Under the pieces are notes generated by a model. It made no database searches. It was not told the DNA's origin and saw nothing but the letters and a program-made list of their open reading frames with translations. A program made the position numbers and the translations under genes. DNA of 64,000 nucleotides from positions 16,730-80,729 of the forward strand of contig NZ_JANFCZ010000021.1 in NCBI RefSeq assembly GCF_024391045.1, read 5' to 3'. This DNA comes from Pseudarthrobacter sulfonivorans. GTDB lineage: Bacteria; Actinomycetota; Actinomycetes; Actinomycetales; Micrococcaceae. Of the stretch, positions 16,198-24,767 are shown one piece after another; within the stretch, counting starts at the first letter, position 1; each line of letters starts with the position of its first letter.

Positions 16198-16859
16198 TGG
16201 CCGCCAAGCTGCCCAAGGTTGCCGGTCCCCGCCTCACTGATGTCCGGTTGGAGGACCTGACCGAGGACGCCGCTCCCAGTTTCGGCCGTGGTGAAAAGTA
16301 CGACGGCGTCCGGTACAGCCGCGTCGCGGCCGACGGTCTCGAACTGAGCGGCACCGATTTCGCTGAGTGTGAGTTCCAAGGGGTCTCATTCAACGACACC
16401 CAGCTTCGCGGGGCGGGATTTCGCGACTGCATCCTGTCCGAGCTGTACGCGCCGGTGTTCCGGGCGGCCCGCTCCACCTGGCGTGACGTGCACCTGAACA
16501 ACCCGCGGCTCGGGTCGGCTGAACTCTATGAGAGCGGCATGCAGTCCGTGCGGATCGAAGGCGGCAAGCTGGACTTCCTCAACCTGCGGGGATCCAAGCT
16601 GACGGACGTCCTGGTCACGGATTGCATCATCAACGAACTGGACCTGGGCTCAGCCGCGGGAACTCGGGTGGTGCTGAAGAACTGCACCGTGGGGGCGCTG
16701 GACCTCACGGGCGCCCGGTTGAAGGACTTCGATATCCGCGGCACGGAGTTCCGGACCATCAGCGGACTGGCCAGCCTGGCAGGGCTGGTCATCGATGACT
16801 ACCAGCTAAGCCTGCTGGCACCGCTCCTGGCGGGGCACCTGGGCATCCGGGTGGTGTAG
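16197..16859 (+). CDS. Pentapeptide-repeat protein
   Basis: The protein has 220 residues. From about residue 50 it carries successive five-residue units with a central Leu/Phe (for example GTDFAECEFQGVSF, TQLRGAGF, NLRGSKL, ALDLTGARL), which fold as a right-handed quadrilateral beta-helix. Members such as MfpA and Qnr bind DNA gyrase; most have no known role. The last 30 residues are a non-repeat, dimerisation-like tail. The start overlaps the stop of the 29-residue ORF. Confidence 0.82.
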   Translation: MAAKLPKVAGPRLTDVRLEDLTEDAAPSFGRGEKYDGVRYSRVAADGLELSGTDFAECEFQGVSFNDTQLRGAGFRDCILSELYAPVFRAARSTWRDVHLNNPRLGSAELYESGMQSVRIEGGKLDFLNLRGSKLTDVLVTDCIINELDLGSAAGTRVVLKNCTVGALDLTGARLKDFDIRGTEFRTISGLASLAGLVIDDYQLSLLAPLLAGHLGIRVV

Positions 16860-16913
16860 CCGGCAGACAGTCAGGCCGGTGGCCCAAGAGTAAGCGGGCT
16901 GCAGTTGGTGCGC

Positions 16914-16919
16914 CTAGGC
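16914..16919 (+). promoter_or_regulatory. -10 element of GNAT gene (leaderless)
   Basis: TAGGCT is followed after about seven bases by the GTG start at 16927. No ribosome binding site is present, so leaderless initiation is inferred. Confidence 0.5.
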
Positions 16920-16926
16920 TGATCCT

Positions 16927-17535
16927 GTGACCTTTCTCGAACCACTGACATTGACCGGCCAAAACGTCATCCTGGAGCCCCTCAGCCATGAGCACCACGA
17001 CGGGCTGGTGGGCGCAGCCCGTGACGGCGAGCTGTGGAAGCTCTGGTACACGTCCGTTCCCCGGCCGGAGGGGATGGCGGCCGAGATTGAACGCCGGCTG
17101 GCGATGCACGAGCAAGGCTCCATGCTGCCGTTCACCACCCGGCTCATTGATCCGGCCGCAGGCGGTCCGGGCCGGATCATCGGCATGACCACGTACTGCA
17201 ACATCGACGCCGCCACGCCCCGTGTGGAGATCGGATACACCTGGAATGCCGCGTCCGTTCACGGCACCGGTACCAACCCGGACTCCAAGCTGCGCCTGCT
17301 GCGCCATGCCTTCGAGACCATCGGCTACGTGGCGGTGGAATTCTGCACACACTGGCTCAACCACCAGTCCCGCGAGGCCATTGCCCGGCTGGGAGCCAAG
17401 CAGGACGGGGTGCTCCGCAGCCACAGGCGCACGTCCGACGGCGTGCTGCGTGACACCGTGGTGTTCTCCATCCTGGAACACGAGTGGCCCATGGTCCGGA
17501 ACGGGCTCGAACACAGGCTCGCCAAGCACCCGTAG
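16927..17535 (+). CDS. GNAT-family N-acetyltransferase (RimJ/RimL-like)
   Basis: The protein has 202 residues. It opens with TLTGQNVILEPLSHEHHDGL, typical of RimJ-like acetyltransferases that act on protein N-termini or small molecules. The central EIGYTWNA strand is present. The acetyl-CoA loop region reads SVHGTGTNPDSKLRLLRHAFE, in place of the more usual RGTGVNTEAK pattern. The C-terminus has the RLGAKQDGVLRSHR block. The substrate is unknown. A hairpin covers its stop codon. Confidence 0.83.
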   Translation: MTFLEPLTLTGQNVILEPLSHEHHDGLVGAARDGELWKLWYTSVPRPEGMAAEIERRLAMHEQGSMLPFTTRLIDPAAGGPGRIIGMTTYCNIDAATPRVEIGYTWNAASVHGTGTNPDSKLRLLRHAFETIGYVAVEFCTHWLNHQSREAIARLGAKQDGVLRSHRRTSDGVLRDTVVFSILEHEWPMVRNGLEHRLAKHP

Positions 17536-17549
17536 GGGTGCTTGGCGAG
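17518..17549. terminator. 14-bp hairpin overlapping the GNAT stop
   Basis: CTCGCCAAGCACCC and its perfect complement flank a 4-nt loop containing the stop codon. It stands between convergent genes (GNAT and GDSL hydrolase) and may stop transcription from both sides. No T-run. Confidence 0.6.
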
Positions 17550-17558
17550 CGGGCAGCG

Positions 17559-18455
17559 TTAGTTCCGCCGGGCGATCGAAGCGAGATTTACCGCGTCGGT
17601 GACGGCGGCGGCGTATGCACGATGTCCATCCGCCGTGGGGTGGAAGGTCTGAGGAGTGAACGGTTGCCCGAAGACAATCCATTGATTAATGATCGAGTTG
17701 GCAGCATGTTCGGCGAACCGTGACGTCACATCGATGTACTGTGCGTTGGCCTTTGACCCGGTGTTGGCGGCGGACACGGCCGCGTCGATTGTGGCGTTGA
17801 GGGCTGCGGTGCCTTGGTTGATCATTTCCTGCCTCTCCAAGGGAATCACGGGAATCCCACGCTCCGGATCGAACAGCAGCGGATAGCCCAGAACTGCGAT
17901 CCTGGCGCGGGGTGCCGCCCGATGGATGGCAGTCACAGCCCTGGAGAGGTCTGCCGCCATGCCCGGCAACTTGCCTTCGGCACTTAATACCGCCTGCTGG
18001 CAATCCTCGGGAGTGGAGTAAGCACAGGCGAAGAGAATCGAATTGACACCAATGTCGTTCGCTCCGGCCGTCAGCGTCACGAGTTCTGTTCTCCCGGAGA
18101 GGGTTTCGGCCGCCGTAAGCCGGGCGATTTGTTGCATGACACTGGGAACGACGTCGTCCGCCATCTGGTCGAGCAGCGCCCCGTGGCAGGCCCCGTTGGT
18201 TACGTTATCGTCAACAATTGCCAGGTCCCTTAGGTCATCAACATAACCGCCCTTGGTCTGTATACAGGGAAGGCTGGAAGCGAAAGCTCCAGCTCCAGTT
18301 CCCGCCGTGTAGGAATCACCAACAGCAACCAGGTCAACGTTCGGAACCGGCGGAGCCGCCTCCGCCGGAATAGCGGCAAAGCCCAAAGTCATTGCGATGG
18401 TGGCGAGGCCGGCTGCGAAAGCCGAGAGCCGCCGTCGTACTGCATGATCCTTCAT
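17559..18455 (-). CDS. Secreted SGNH/GDSL hydrolase
   Basis: This is an exported esterase/lipase of 298 residues. A signal peptide runs from residue 1 to about 34 (KDHAVRRR, hydrophobic core, cleavage after AEA). Block I is VAVGDSYTAG with the nucleophile Ser, block III is TAGANDIG, and block V is HPTADGHRAY with Asp and His. This is the catalytic set of SGNH hydrolases, including the secreted SEST-like phospholipase/esterases of actinobacteria. ATG 18455 is preferred because AAGGGGA lies seven bases upstream. Six Cys residues may form disulfides. Confidence 0.88.
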   Translation of the reverse strand: MKDHAVRRRLSAFAAGLATIAMTLGFAAIPAEAAPPVPNVDLVAVGDSYTAGTGAGAFASSLPCIQTKGGYVDDLRDLAIVDDNVTNGACHGALLDQMADDVVPSVMQQIARLTAAETLSGRTELVTLTAGANDIGVNSILFACAYSTPEDCQQAVLSAEGKLPGMAADLSRAVTAIHRAAPRARIAVLGYPLLFDPERGIPVIPLERQEMINQGTAALNATIDAAVSAANTGSKANAQYIDVTSRFAEHAANSIINQWIVFGQPFTPQTFHPTADGHRAYAAAVTDAVNLASIARRN

Positions 18456-18617
18456 GACTGTCCCCTTGATCATCGGCCCTTGGAATGAGGGCAGGTAATC
18501 GATCACGTTACCGCCGGCAGTGTGCCCCCGTCATCGCCCGCAACCACCCGGATTTCCGGCTCCCGTTCCCCCTAACGGAAGCGTGCAGCCACCGCTGACG
18601 TGTGGTTAGCTATGCGC

Positions 18618-19334
18618 GTGGAGAATCGAGGCGGGGCCGTGGGCTGGGACGGAGCTGTTAATGCCTGGCACGTCGCCGGCAGCGTGTACCGCATGGGGCG
18701 CCGCGAATGGCTCACCGAAACCGGGTGGCGGCAGGCGTACGACGACGGCGTCCGCACCGTGGTGGATCTGCGTCACCCGCGCGAGGCGCTGCGGCGGGAC
18801 ACGGACCCGGAGGTGCCCGACGGCGCCTTGTCCGGCGTGGAGATCGTCGTTACCCCCACCGAGGAGCCTGGCGATCCGCGTTTCACCGCTGTCTGCGGCC
18901 CGTACCTCAACGATCCCGCCCATTACCTGCACAACGTCAGGCTTTACCCGGAGAAGTTCGTGGAAGTCTTCCGCGCCGTGGCAGGTGCCGCACCGGGCGC
19001 CGTCGTGATTCATTGCGCCGCCGGCCGGGACCGCAGCGGCATGGTTGCGGCCATGATCCAGGACCTCGCCGGCCACCCGGACCACGCCATCGCCGATGGT
19101 TACGCAAAGGCGGCGCGCGGCATCAACGAACGGTACCGGACGCAAGGGCCTCCGCACGCGCGGGAACGCTACCTCGACGACGCCGAACTGGCGCCGCTGC
19201 TGGAAGAGCGCGGCCAGGCGGTGGTCAAGTTCGTCCGCGAACTGAATACCCGCGCCTTCCTGATGGAGAACGGGATGTCCGGAAACGAAGTTGCCGCCAT
19301 CGAACACCTCGCCGCCGGCCGGGTACCCTTGTGA
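18618..19334 (+). CDS. Tyrosine-protein phosphatase-like (dual-specificity/lipid phosphatase type)
   Basis: The protein has about 239 residues. The active-site P-loop is HCAAGRDRSG (HCxxGxxR) near residue 131, with the general-acid region upstream. The N-terminal AWHVAGSVYRMGRREWLTE and TVVDLRHPREA are typical of the bacterial tyrosine phosphatase family related to MptpB. The start is uncertain: GTG 18600, ATG 18612 or GTG 18618. I chose GTG 18618 because TTAGCT lies exactly six bases before it, the pattern seen for other leaderless genes here. Confidence 0.83.
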   Translation: MENRGGAVGWDGAVNAWHVAGSVYRMGRREWLTETGWRQAYDDGVRTVVDLRHPREALRRDTDPEVPDGALSGVEIVVTPTEEPGDPRFTAVCGPYLNDPAHYLHNVRLYPEKFVEVFRAVAGAAPGAVVIHCAAGRDRSGMVAAMIQDLAGHPDHAIADGYAKAARGINERYRTQGPPHARERYLDDAELAPLLEERGQAVVKFVRELNTRAFLMENGMSGNEVAAIEHLAAGRVPL

Positions 19335-19434
19335 CGTACGTGGCCACTGTGACAGGTGGTGACGAAGCACGTGACGCCAGGTCCAGGTCACGCGCGGAGC
19401 ATACCTGAGTGGGACGAGCGGAACGGCTATCCGA

Positions 19435-21585
19435 ATGAAACGAATTCTTGCCGCAGGGACAGTAGCTGGAATGGCTTTGGCGTTGGCACTCGGCATTGTC
19501 CCGGCAGCGGCCGCGACGGGAGGCGACGACTCGACGGTTTCACCGTCGCAGGCCGGTCCATCCGAGGCGGGGCTTTCCGAGGCGTTGCTGCGTGACCTTG
19601 GCTTGAGCCTGACGGAATTCAACGCCGCGGGGGAGGTCGGCCGGCGGGCAGCCGATGCGCTCAATACCCTGCAGGCCCTACCCGGATTTGTGGGCGTCAG
19701 CCTGAAGAACGGCGAGATCCTGGTTCACGGTACCGGCCCGGCCCTCCAGGCCAAAGTGGATGAGCTGAACCAGTCTGGTCCTGAAGTCTTTGTCCTGGCG
19801 GCACCGTCACCGCTTGGAACGCCGGCTCAGCCCTCGCCGGGCCCTGACGCCACGGCTGCTCCCGCTCCCTCTCCCACTGCATCGAACTCTTCCATGTTGG
19901 GCTCTTCCGCAGTGGACCCCTCCGCGCCGGAGCTGGTGGCGCAGAATATTGATCAGCTGTTCCAGGCCTACGTCCACGAGGTGGGAACCCGGGGTCTTCA
20001 GGCCGTTGCCTACACCGACGGGCACTTCGTGATCCGCACAGGTCCCGGGAATACGTCGGAATCCGATGTCCCCGGCGCTGTCAGCGAACAACCCTCCTTG
20101 CCGGCGTCGGCACCTGAACCGACGCTGGCAGCTGAACCGGCGTCCTCGCCTCGACCGGCCGCTGCCGGCAAGCTGACACCTGAGCAGTTCGTGTCCCGCT
20201 ACGCGAATGTCCAGCTGGAGACGGGCGCAGCAGTCAAAACCGAGGACGACATCTTCGGCGGCCAGGGATTCTTCGTCGACAACATGATCAGGTGCTCCAC
20301 CGGCTTCAGCGCGTTCGGCCCCACGGGACTGCCGCTGGTCCTGACAGCCGGGCACTGCACCGGCGACGGCACAGCCAAGGCCGCCGGCCTGGAGCCGCTG
20401 GGCTGGGCTCCGGCCGGTGGCAGCTCCGCAGTTACCCCGTGGCCGATGCCTGCGCTGGCCCCGCTCGGCAACTTCGGGTTCAGCCAGTTCGGCGGTCCGA
20501 ACAATGCGGCGGCGACGGACGGTTCGTCCGTGGGCACCGATATTGCGGTGATCAAGGACATTGCAGCCGGCCTCGATCTCCAGCCGGCCGCCTCAACGTG
20601 GGGCGATGCCAAGACTCCGGATCCCGTCAAGATTGTGGGAGCTGCCGCACCCGTCCAGGGCGAACCCGTGTGCCGGTCGGGACGGACCACAGGCTGGAAA
20701 TGCGGCACCATCGACTCCATTGCGATAGTGATGATGCCCGGCTCAAAGGCTACGCCGCCCGACTATGACAATGACCCCCGCCCGGTCCGCGCCTTCGACT
20801 CAAGCTCCGTAGCATCCGCAGGCGGCGATTCCGGCGGCCCCTGGATCTCCGGCAACTATGCGGTGGGAACCCACACCGGGGCCGAAATACTCGACGGCGT
20901 GCAGAAGCGGGCCATTGCCGCCACCCTCGTGGACTCCCTCGCCAGTATCCCCGGGGGCGTCCAGCTGGAATTGTTCCTCAACAAGCCCACGGTGACTAAG
21001 CCTGCCCCGGGTTCCACGTTCGACGCCGGTGCCACCATTTCCGGGCAGGTGGCCGCTGCTCCGGCGTCCGCCGTCGCGGCCGGCTCGAAGGTCCGGGTCA
21101 CCCTGGCCGGAGAAGATCCGATCGAAGTCCCCGTGGACCCCGCCGGCGGATGGTCGTTCACGGCTCCCGGAGTGCCCCGGCCACTGCGCTTTACGGCCGA
21201 AACTGTCAACGGTTTCAGCAAATCGGGGGCGACGGCTTTCGAGTTTGACCCGGCGCCGGCGGCGCCGCCGGTCGTAGCCCCGGTAGTGCCGCCCGCGGTC
21301 ACACCGGACGGCCCGGCTGCCGGGGCGCCCGCCCCATCCGCAACTCCGGCACCGGCCGCCACCACGGCGGTGGTTCCCGCCGCGGGCGGTGCGCCGGTCC
21401 CGGCAGGTGACGCCGCCGTCGTTGTACGTCCACTTGGAGAGCCTGCGCAGCTTGCCAGTACCGGCGCCTCGGGTCTGCTCCCCGCCGCTGGACTGGCTGC
21501 CGGCGCGCTGGTGGTGGGCGGTGTGTTGCTGATCCTGCTGCGGCGCCGCCGGCGGCAGCGTCCCACCCGCACCGTGCAGCGCTAA
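19435..21585 (+). CDS. Sortase-anchored S1-family serine protease
   Basis: This is a cell-surface trypsin-like protease of 716 residues. A signal peptide (residues 1-27, MKRILAAGTVAG... ending AAA) and a prodomain-like region with Pro/Ala/Ser linkers come first. The protease domain spans about 260-520, with His in TAGHC (about 306), Asp in GTDIAVIKD (about 368) and Ser in GGDSGGPW (about 465). A bacterial Ig-like domain (about 525-600) and a Pro/Ala-rich stalk follow. The end carries LASTG at about 673, a hydrophobic helix and an Arg-rich tail, a class E sortase (LAXTG) anchor. The prodomain resembles the streptogrisin/alpha-lytic type. Confidence 0.87.
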   Translation: MKRILAAGTVAGMALALALGIVPAAAATGGDDSTVSPSQAGPSEAGLSEALLRDLGLSLTEFNAAGEVGRRAADALNTLQALPGFVGVSLKNGEILVHGTGPALQAKVDELNQSGPEVFVLAAPSPLGTPAQPSPGPDATAAPAPSPTASNSSMLGSSAVDPSAPELVAQNIDQLFQAYVHEVGTRGLQAVAYTDGHFVIRTGPGNTSESDVPGAVSEQPSLPASAPEPTLAAEPASSPRPAAAGKLTPEQFVSRYANVQLETGAAVKTEDDIFGGQGFFVDNMIRCSTGFSAFGPTGLPLVLTAGHCTGDGTAKAAGLEPLGWAPAGGSSAVTPWPMPALAPLGNFGFSQFGGPNNAAATDGSSVGTDIAVIKDIAAGLDLQPAASTWGDAKTPDPVKIVGAAAPVQGEPVCRSGRTTGWKCGTIDSIAIVMMPGSKATPPDYDNDPRPVRAFDSSSVASAGGDSGGPWISGNYAVGTHTGAEILDGVQKRAIAATLVDSLASIPGGVQLELFLNKPTVTKPAPGSTFDAGATISGQVAAAPASAVAAGSKVRVTLAGEDPIEVPVDPAGGWSFTAPGVPRPLRFTAETVNGFSKSGATAFEFDPAPAAPPVVAPVVPPAVTPDGPAAGAPAPSATPAPAATTAVVPAAGGAPVPAGDAAVVVRPLGEPAQLASTGASGLLPAAGLAAGALVVGGVLLILLRRRRRQRPTRTVQR

Positions 21586-21597
21586 TCTCCGGAAACC

Positions 21598-21696
21598 CTC
21601 TCTCACTAGATGCAACAAAAACGTCAACGCTCGATCACTTCCCTGAGGAAAGTGATCGAGCGTCTGGCGAAAACCTGCGTTAAGTGCGAGAGCGTC
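21598..21696. repeat. Family B intergenic palindrome, degenerate copy
   Basis: The core CGCTCGATCACTT - CCCTGAGG - AAAGTGATCGAGCG is a perfect hairpin, and decayed outer arms (TCTCACTAGATGCA against TGCGTTAAGTGCGAGAG) flank it. The same layout is found at 40501-40616. It follows the protease stop by 13 bp. Confidence 0.8.
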
Positions 21697-21725
21697 TGAA
21701 GGGCATTGCGGGTGTGGCGCCGCGG

Positions 21726-21731
21726 CGTAAA
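21726..21731 (+). promoter_or_regulatory. -10 element upstream of VOC gene
   Basis: TAAAAT, with TTGCGG 16 bp upstream, precedes the AGGAGG ribosome binding site at 21741-21746. Confidence 0.45.
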
Positions 21732-21754
21732 ATTTCCCCGTAGGAGGTGGCGAA

Positions 21755-22162
21755 ATGAACATAGCCCTGAACAATGCCACTACCATCATGCCGGTTGATG
21801 ACGCGGCGCGCGCCCACAGTTTCTACACTGAAAAACTGGGCCTCCCGCACCGCGGCATGACAGAGGATGGAAGCGAGCTGCTCGGCGCCGACGGTGGCCC
21901 GATGCTGCAGCTGAAGCCGGTCTCGGACGGCAAACATTCCGAGCACACCGCCCTCAGTTTCGAGGTGCGCGATATCGAGCGGACTGTCCAGGACATGGAG
22001 GCCAGAGGCGTCCGGTTCCAGGATTACGACCTGCCCAACCTCAGGACCGAAAACCACATCTGCACCACGGACGCCGAGAAGTGCGCCTGGTTCATGGACA
22101 CGGAACACAACATCCTCTGCGTCCACGAAACCCTGGTTGCCCAGTCCGACTACCAACTCTGA
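21755..22162 (+). CDS. VOC (glyoxalase/bleomycin resistance-like) family protein
   Basis: The protein has 135 residues and a single VOC domain. It begins with the beta strand NATTIMPVDDAARAHSFYTEKLG, has the mid-domain metal-binding-type HTALSFEVRDIE, and closes with FMDTEHNILCVHE. Substrate unknown. AGGAGG lies eight bases before the ATG. It ends 3 bp before a bidirectional terminator. Confidence 0.83.
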   Translation: MNIALNNATTIMPVDDAARAHSFYTEKLGLPHRGMTEDGSELLGADGGPMLQLKPVSDGKHSEHTALSFEVRDIERTVQDMEARGVRFQDYDLPNLRTENHICTTDAEKCAWFMDTEHNILCVHETLVAQSDYQL

Positions 22163-22164
22163 GA

Positions 22165-22206
22165 ACAAAAGCGGTGGACCACCCCGGGGTGGTCCACCGC
22201 TTTTGT
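22165..22206. terminator. Perfect 42-bp bidirectional terminator
   Basis: ACAAAAGCGGTGGACCACC and its exact complement make 21-bp arms with no spacer, with A-run and T-run at the two ends. It lies between the convergent VOC gene and MHS transporter and should end transcription from both. Confidence 0.92.
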
Positions 22207-22232
22207 ATCGGAGCTATTGTGCCGGAGCGCAG

Positions 22233-23585
22233 TTAGCTGGCGCTTTCCTCCAGCGTGAGGTCGCGGTCCTTGGTCTCGGGGGCCTTGATCGCCTGGAACA
22301 GCGAGATGCCCACGATGATCATCATGTAGACGGCGATAGGCCAGTAGGAATTGGTCATCCATGCCAGCAGGGCCGAGCAGATGATCGGTGCGATGCCGCC
22401 GCCAAAGATGGCGGAGAACTCGCGGGCGATGGCCACGCCGGCGTAACGGTACTTGGAGCCGAACAGCTCTGCGTACATGGCCGACTGGGCCGCGATGCCG
22501 CCCTCAACGGCGAACGTGAAGCCGACGGCGTAGACGAGGGCGATCAGCCAAACGTTGCCCGTGCTGGTGAGCCAGAATGCCGGGAACGAGAACAGGAAGA
22601 GGAACGCGAGGATAAAGACGTTCACGGGCTTGCGGCCCCAGCGGTCCGTGGCACGTCCGGCGATCAGCGCCGCGGGGATGGCGAACAGGCCGCCCATGGC
22701 CAGCATCTGGGGGATCAGCGACTTCTCCACGCTGACCACGGAGATCAGGAACGTGCCGAGGAATGCCTGGTAAATGTACGAGTGGGCGTGCGTGCCCATG
22801 TTGATCAGGAAGACCTGGCGCAGCGGCCGGCGGCCCTTTTTCAGCACTTCCGAAACCGGCGAGGCGGCCTGGACGTGCTCCTTCTTCAGCTCGGCGAAAA
22901 CCGGGGATTCCTTCATGTTGCGGCGGATCAGGTACGCGGCAATAGTCACCAGCGCGCTGGAGAGGAACACCAGGCGCCAGCCCCAGGACTCGAGGTCCTC
23001 ACGCGGCAGCAGCTGGACCAGGATCCAGGCGCCGGAACCAAAAACGGAGCCGACGGCGGCACCCGCCCAGACGAGCGACGTCATGGCACCACGCTTGCCC
23101 TTGGGGGCAAACTCGGCGAGCAGCACCACGGCGCTGGCCATTTCGGCACCCGCGCCGAAGCCCTGGATAAAGCGCAGCACCGTCAGGAGGATCGGGGCGA
23201 GGATGCCCACGGATTCGTAGGTGGGCAGCAGGCCCATGGCGAAGGTGGCGGTTCCCATCAGGGCCAGCGTGGCCACGAGGACGAACTTGCGGCCGATCTT
23301 GTCGCCGTAGCGGGAGAAGAAGAGGCCGCCCATGGGCCGCGCGACGAAGCCGACGGCGTAGGCGCCGAAGCTGGCGATGAAGCCAACCGCGGGGGAGACG
23401 TTGGGGAAGAACAGGGTGTTGAAGATGATGGCAGTGCCAACACCGTAGACAACCATGTCGTAGTTTTCCAGGACCGTGCCGATGAAGCCGGCCCAGCCTG
23501 CACGGCGCAGTTCTGTCTTATTGACGGCGGCCGGGTGAGGCGCGCCGTGTGTCTGGGTGCCCGTAGGCGAGGGGCTTTGCGTCAT
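22233..23585 (-). CDS. MFS transporter, metabolite:H+ symporter (MHS) family
   Basis: This is a 450-residue proton symporter with twelve membrane helices. The MHS features are GFIGTVLENYDMVVYG at helix 1, the loop-2/3 motif RPMGGLFFSRYGDKIGRK and LLTVLRFIQGFGAGAE in helix 4. Related proteins carry shikimate, alpha-ketoglutarate, proline or other organic acids, and the substrate here is unknown. It is divergent from the cupin gene, with inverted repeats between them. AGGAAT provides the ribosome binding site. Confidence 0.88.
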   Translation of the reverse strand: MTQSPSPTGTQTHGAPHPAAVNKTELRRAGWAGFIGTVLENYDMVVYGVGTAIIFNTLFFPNVSPAVGFIASFGAYAVGFVARPMGGLFFSRYGDKIGRKFVLVATLALMGTATFAMGLLPTYESVGILAPILLTVLRFIQGFGAGAEMASAVVLLAEFAPKGKRGAMTSLVWAGAAVGSVFGSGAWILVQLLPREDLESWGWRLVFLSSALVTIAAYLIRRNMKESPVFAELKKEHVQAASPVSEVLKKGRRPLRQVFLINMGTHAHSYIYQAFLGTFLISVVSVEKSLIPQMLAMGGLFAIPAALIAGRATDRWGRKPVNVFILAFLFLFSFPAFWLTSTGNVWLIALVYAVGFTFAVEGGIAAQSAMYAELFGSKYRYAGVAIAREFSAIFGGGIAPIICSALLAWMTNSYWPIAVYMMIIVGISLFQAIKAPETKDRDLTLEESAS

Positions 23586-23661
23586 TGCTTATTCCTGTTC
23601 TGAGGCGGCGCCCACAGCTCCGTCGACGCGAAAGTCACCTTATGCGAAAAGGCAACGACGC

Positions 23662-23695
23662 GCAACCGGTTGCCAGAAGTGGCAATTTGTTGCCA
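23662..23695. promoter_or_regulatory. Candidate operator: paired GGCAAC/GTTGCC repeats
   Basis: GCAACCGGTTGC (23662-23673) and TGGCAATTTGTTGCCA (23680-23695) are two palindromes sharing the half-site TTGCC, 18 bp apart in phase, in the divergent region between the MHS transporter and the cupin gene. They look like a double binding site for a dimeric regulator. Confidence 0.55.
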
Positions 23696-23739
23696 TTTCG
23701 GATGGGTGGCGAATATTGCTTTACGAACGAGCGTACGTC

Positions 23740-23768
23740 TTGACGGTCGGGCCGACAGCCGACATACT
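23740..23768 (+). promoter_or_regulatory. Promoter of cupin gene
   Basis: TTGACG (23740-23745) and CATACT (23763-23768) are separated by 17 bp, about 60 bp upstream of the ATG. Confidence 0.6.
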
Positions 23769-23831
23769 GAAGTCAGGCCCCGGGGGCAATGACGAAACCG
23801 GCGGCAAATCGAATCTCAGGAGGGATGAGCC

Positions 23832-24281
23832 ATGACTGAAGTGGCCTTTGACATCAACCGCAACGTGGACCTGTTCCGGGTGAGCCGGGCGGACGAACTG
23901 GCCGCCGCACCGGGACAGACGCTGAATGCCCGCCGAATCTCCGGTGTCAGCAAGGAGAACAGCCCCGTCGAAAATCTCTGGTTCGGCAAGGTTTACACCG
24001 GCCCCGGCGAGATCTCTGATGCCCACCACCACGGCGAAGCCAACACCGGTGGCTATGTGCTCAAGGGCCGTGGCTTCATCCGCTACGGCGAGAACTACAG
24101 CCAGATTGTGTACCTGGAAGAAGGCGACTTCGTCTTCGTACCGCCGTACATGCCGCACATCGAAGGCAACGCCAGCAAGACCGAAGAGCTGATTTGGATG
24201 ACCACCCGGACCCCGGACAACATCGTAGTCAACCTGCACGACCAGGAAATTGCGGACCTGGAGATCGACTACCGCTCCTGA
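23832..24281 (+). CDS. Cupin-domain protein
   Basis: The protein has 149 residues and a single cupin barrel. Motif 1 is AHHHGEANTGGYVLKGRG and motif 2 is EEGDFVFVPPYMPHIEGN, giving the metal-binding His-His-Glu-His set. Family members are dioxygenases, isomerases or sensors, and the reaction is unknown. AGGAGGGA is an ideal ribosome binding site. It is divergent from the MHS transporter, so the two may handle the same compound. A strong terminator follows. Confidence 0.85.
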   Translation: MTEVAFDINRNVDLFRVSRADELAAAPGQTLNARRISGVSKENSPVENLWFGKVYTGPGEISDAHHHGEANTGGYVLKGRGFIRYGENYSQIVYLEEGDFVFVPPYMPHIEGNASKTEELIWMTTRTPDNIVVNLHDQEIADLEIDYRS

Positions 24282-24299
24282 TTTTTCGCGCACCAAAAT

Positions 24300-24333
24300 G
24301 GGGTGGCCGCGGGAAGGCGGCCGCCCCGTTTTT
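24300..24333 (+). terminator. Rho-independent terminator after cupin gene
   Basis: GGGGTGGCCGC pairs with GCGGCCGCCCC (one mismatch, 6-nt loop) and is followed by GTTTTT, 18 bp after the cupin stop. Confidence 0.85.
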
Positions 24334-24371
24334 CTGACGTTAGACGGTGTCAGGGTCGCTCGAGGTGCTCT

Positions 24372-24629
24372 TCATTCCTGCCGCCTGAGCGCCGTGCGCC
24401 GGGCAATGAACTCCTGCTCGTCTATTTCCCCGCGGGCGAAGCGTTCATTGAGAATACGTTCTGCGTCATGGTGGAGCGGCCGCGGCACAGCCGGCCTGTC
24501 ACCCGTGGGTGGCCGCCGGAGCAGGAGCACAACGACGGTGACCACACCGCCCCAGAAAATCAGCATCAGCAAGGCCATGATCACCCACGCGCCGATACCC
24601 CAGCCGGTCCCGTCCCAGCCATACATCAT
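24372..24629 (-). CDS. SHOCT-domain small membrane protein
   Basis: The protein has 85 residues. One membrane helix (about residues 14-37) is followed by a linker and a C-terminal SHOCT helix pair: ILNERFARGEIDEQEFIARRTAL. The SHOCT module is a short oligomerisation motif often attached to membrane segments. Function is unknown. GAGGAGAGG precedes the start. Upstream lies a short imperfect direct repeat (GAAACTACGTCTTCCTGT / GAAGCTACGTCC). Confidence 0.83.
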   Translation of the reverse strand: MMYGWDGTGWGIGAWVIMALLMLIFWGGVVTVVVLLLRRPPTGDRPAVPRPLHHDAERILNERFARGEIDEQEFIARRTALRRQE

Positions 24630-24767
24630 GATCAGGCCTCTCCTCGTGAAACTACGTCTTCCTGTGAAGCTACGTCCGGGGCGGTTCCCGGAATAGTGCC
24701 CAACGGCCCGGAGAATCGGCCGGTTTCAGCGCGGTCATGACGGGATGAACATCCCTTGGCGAGGGGA

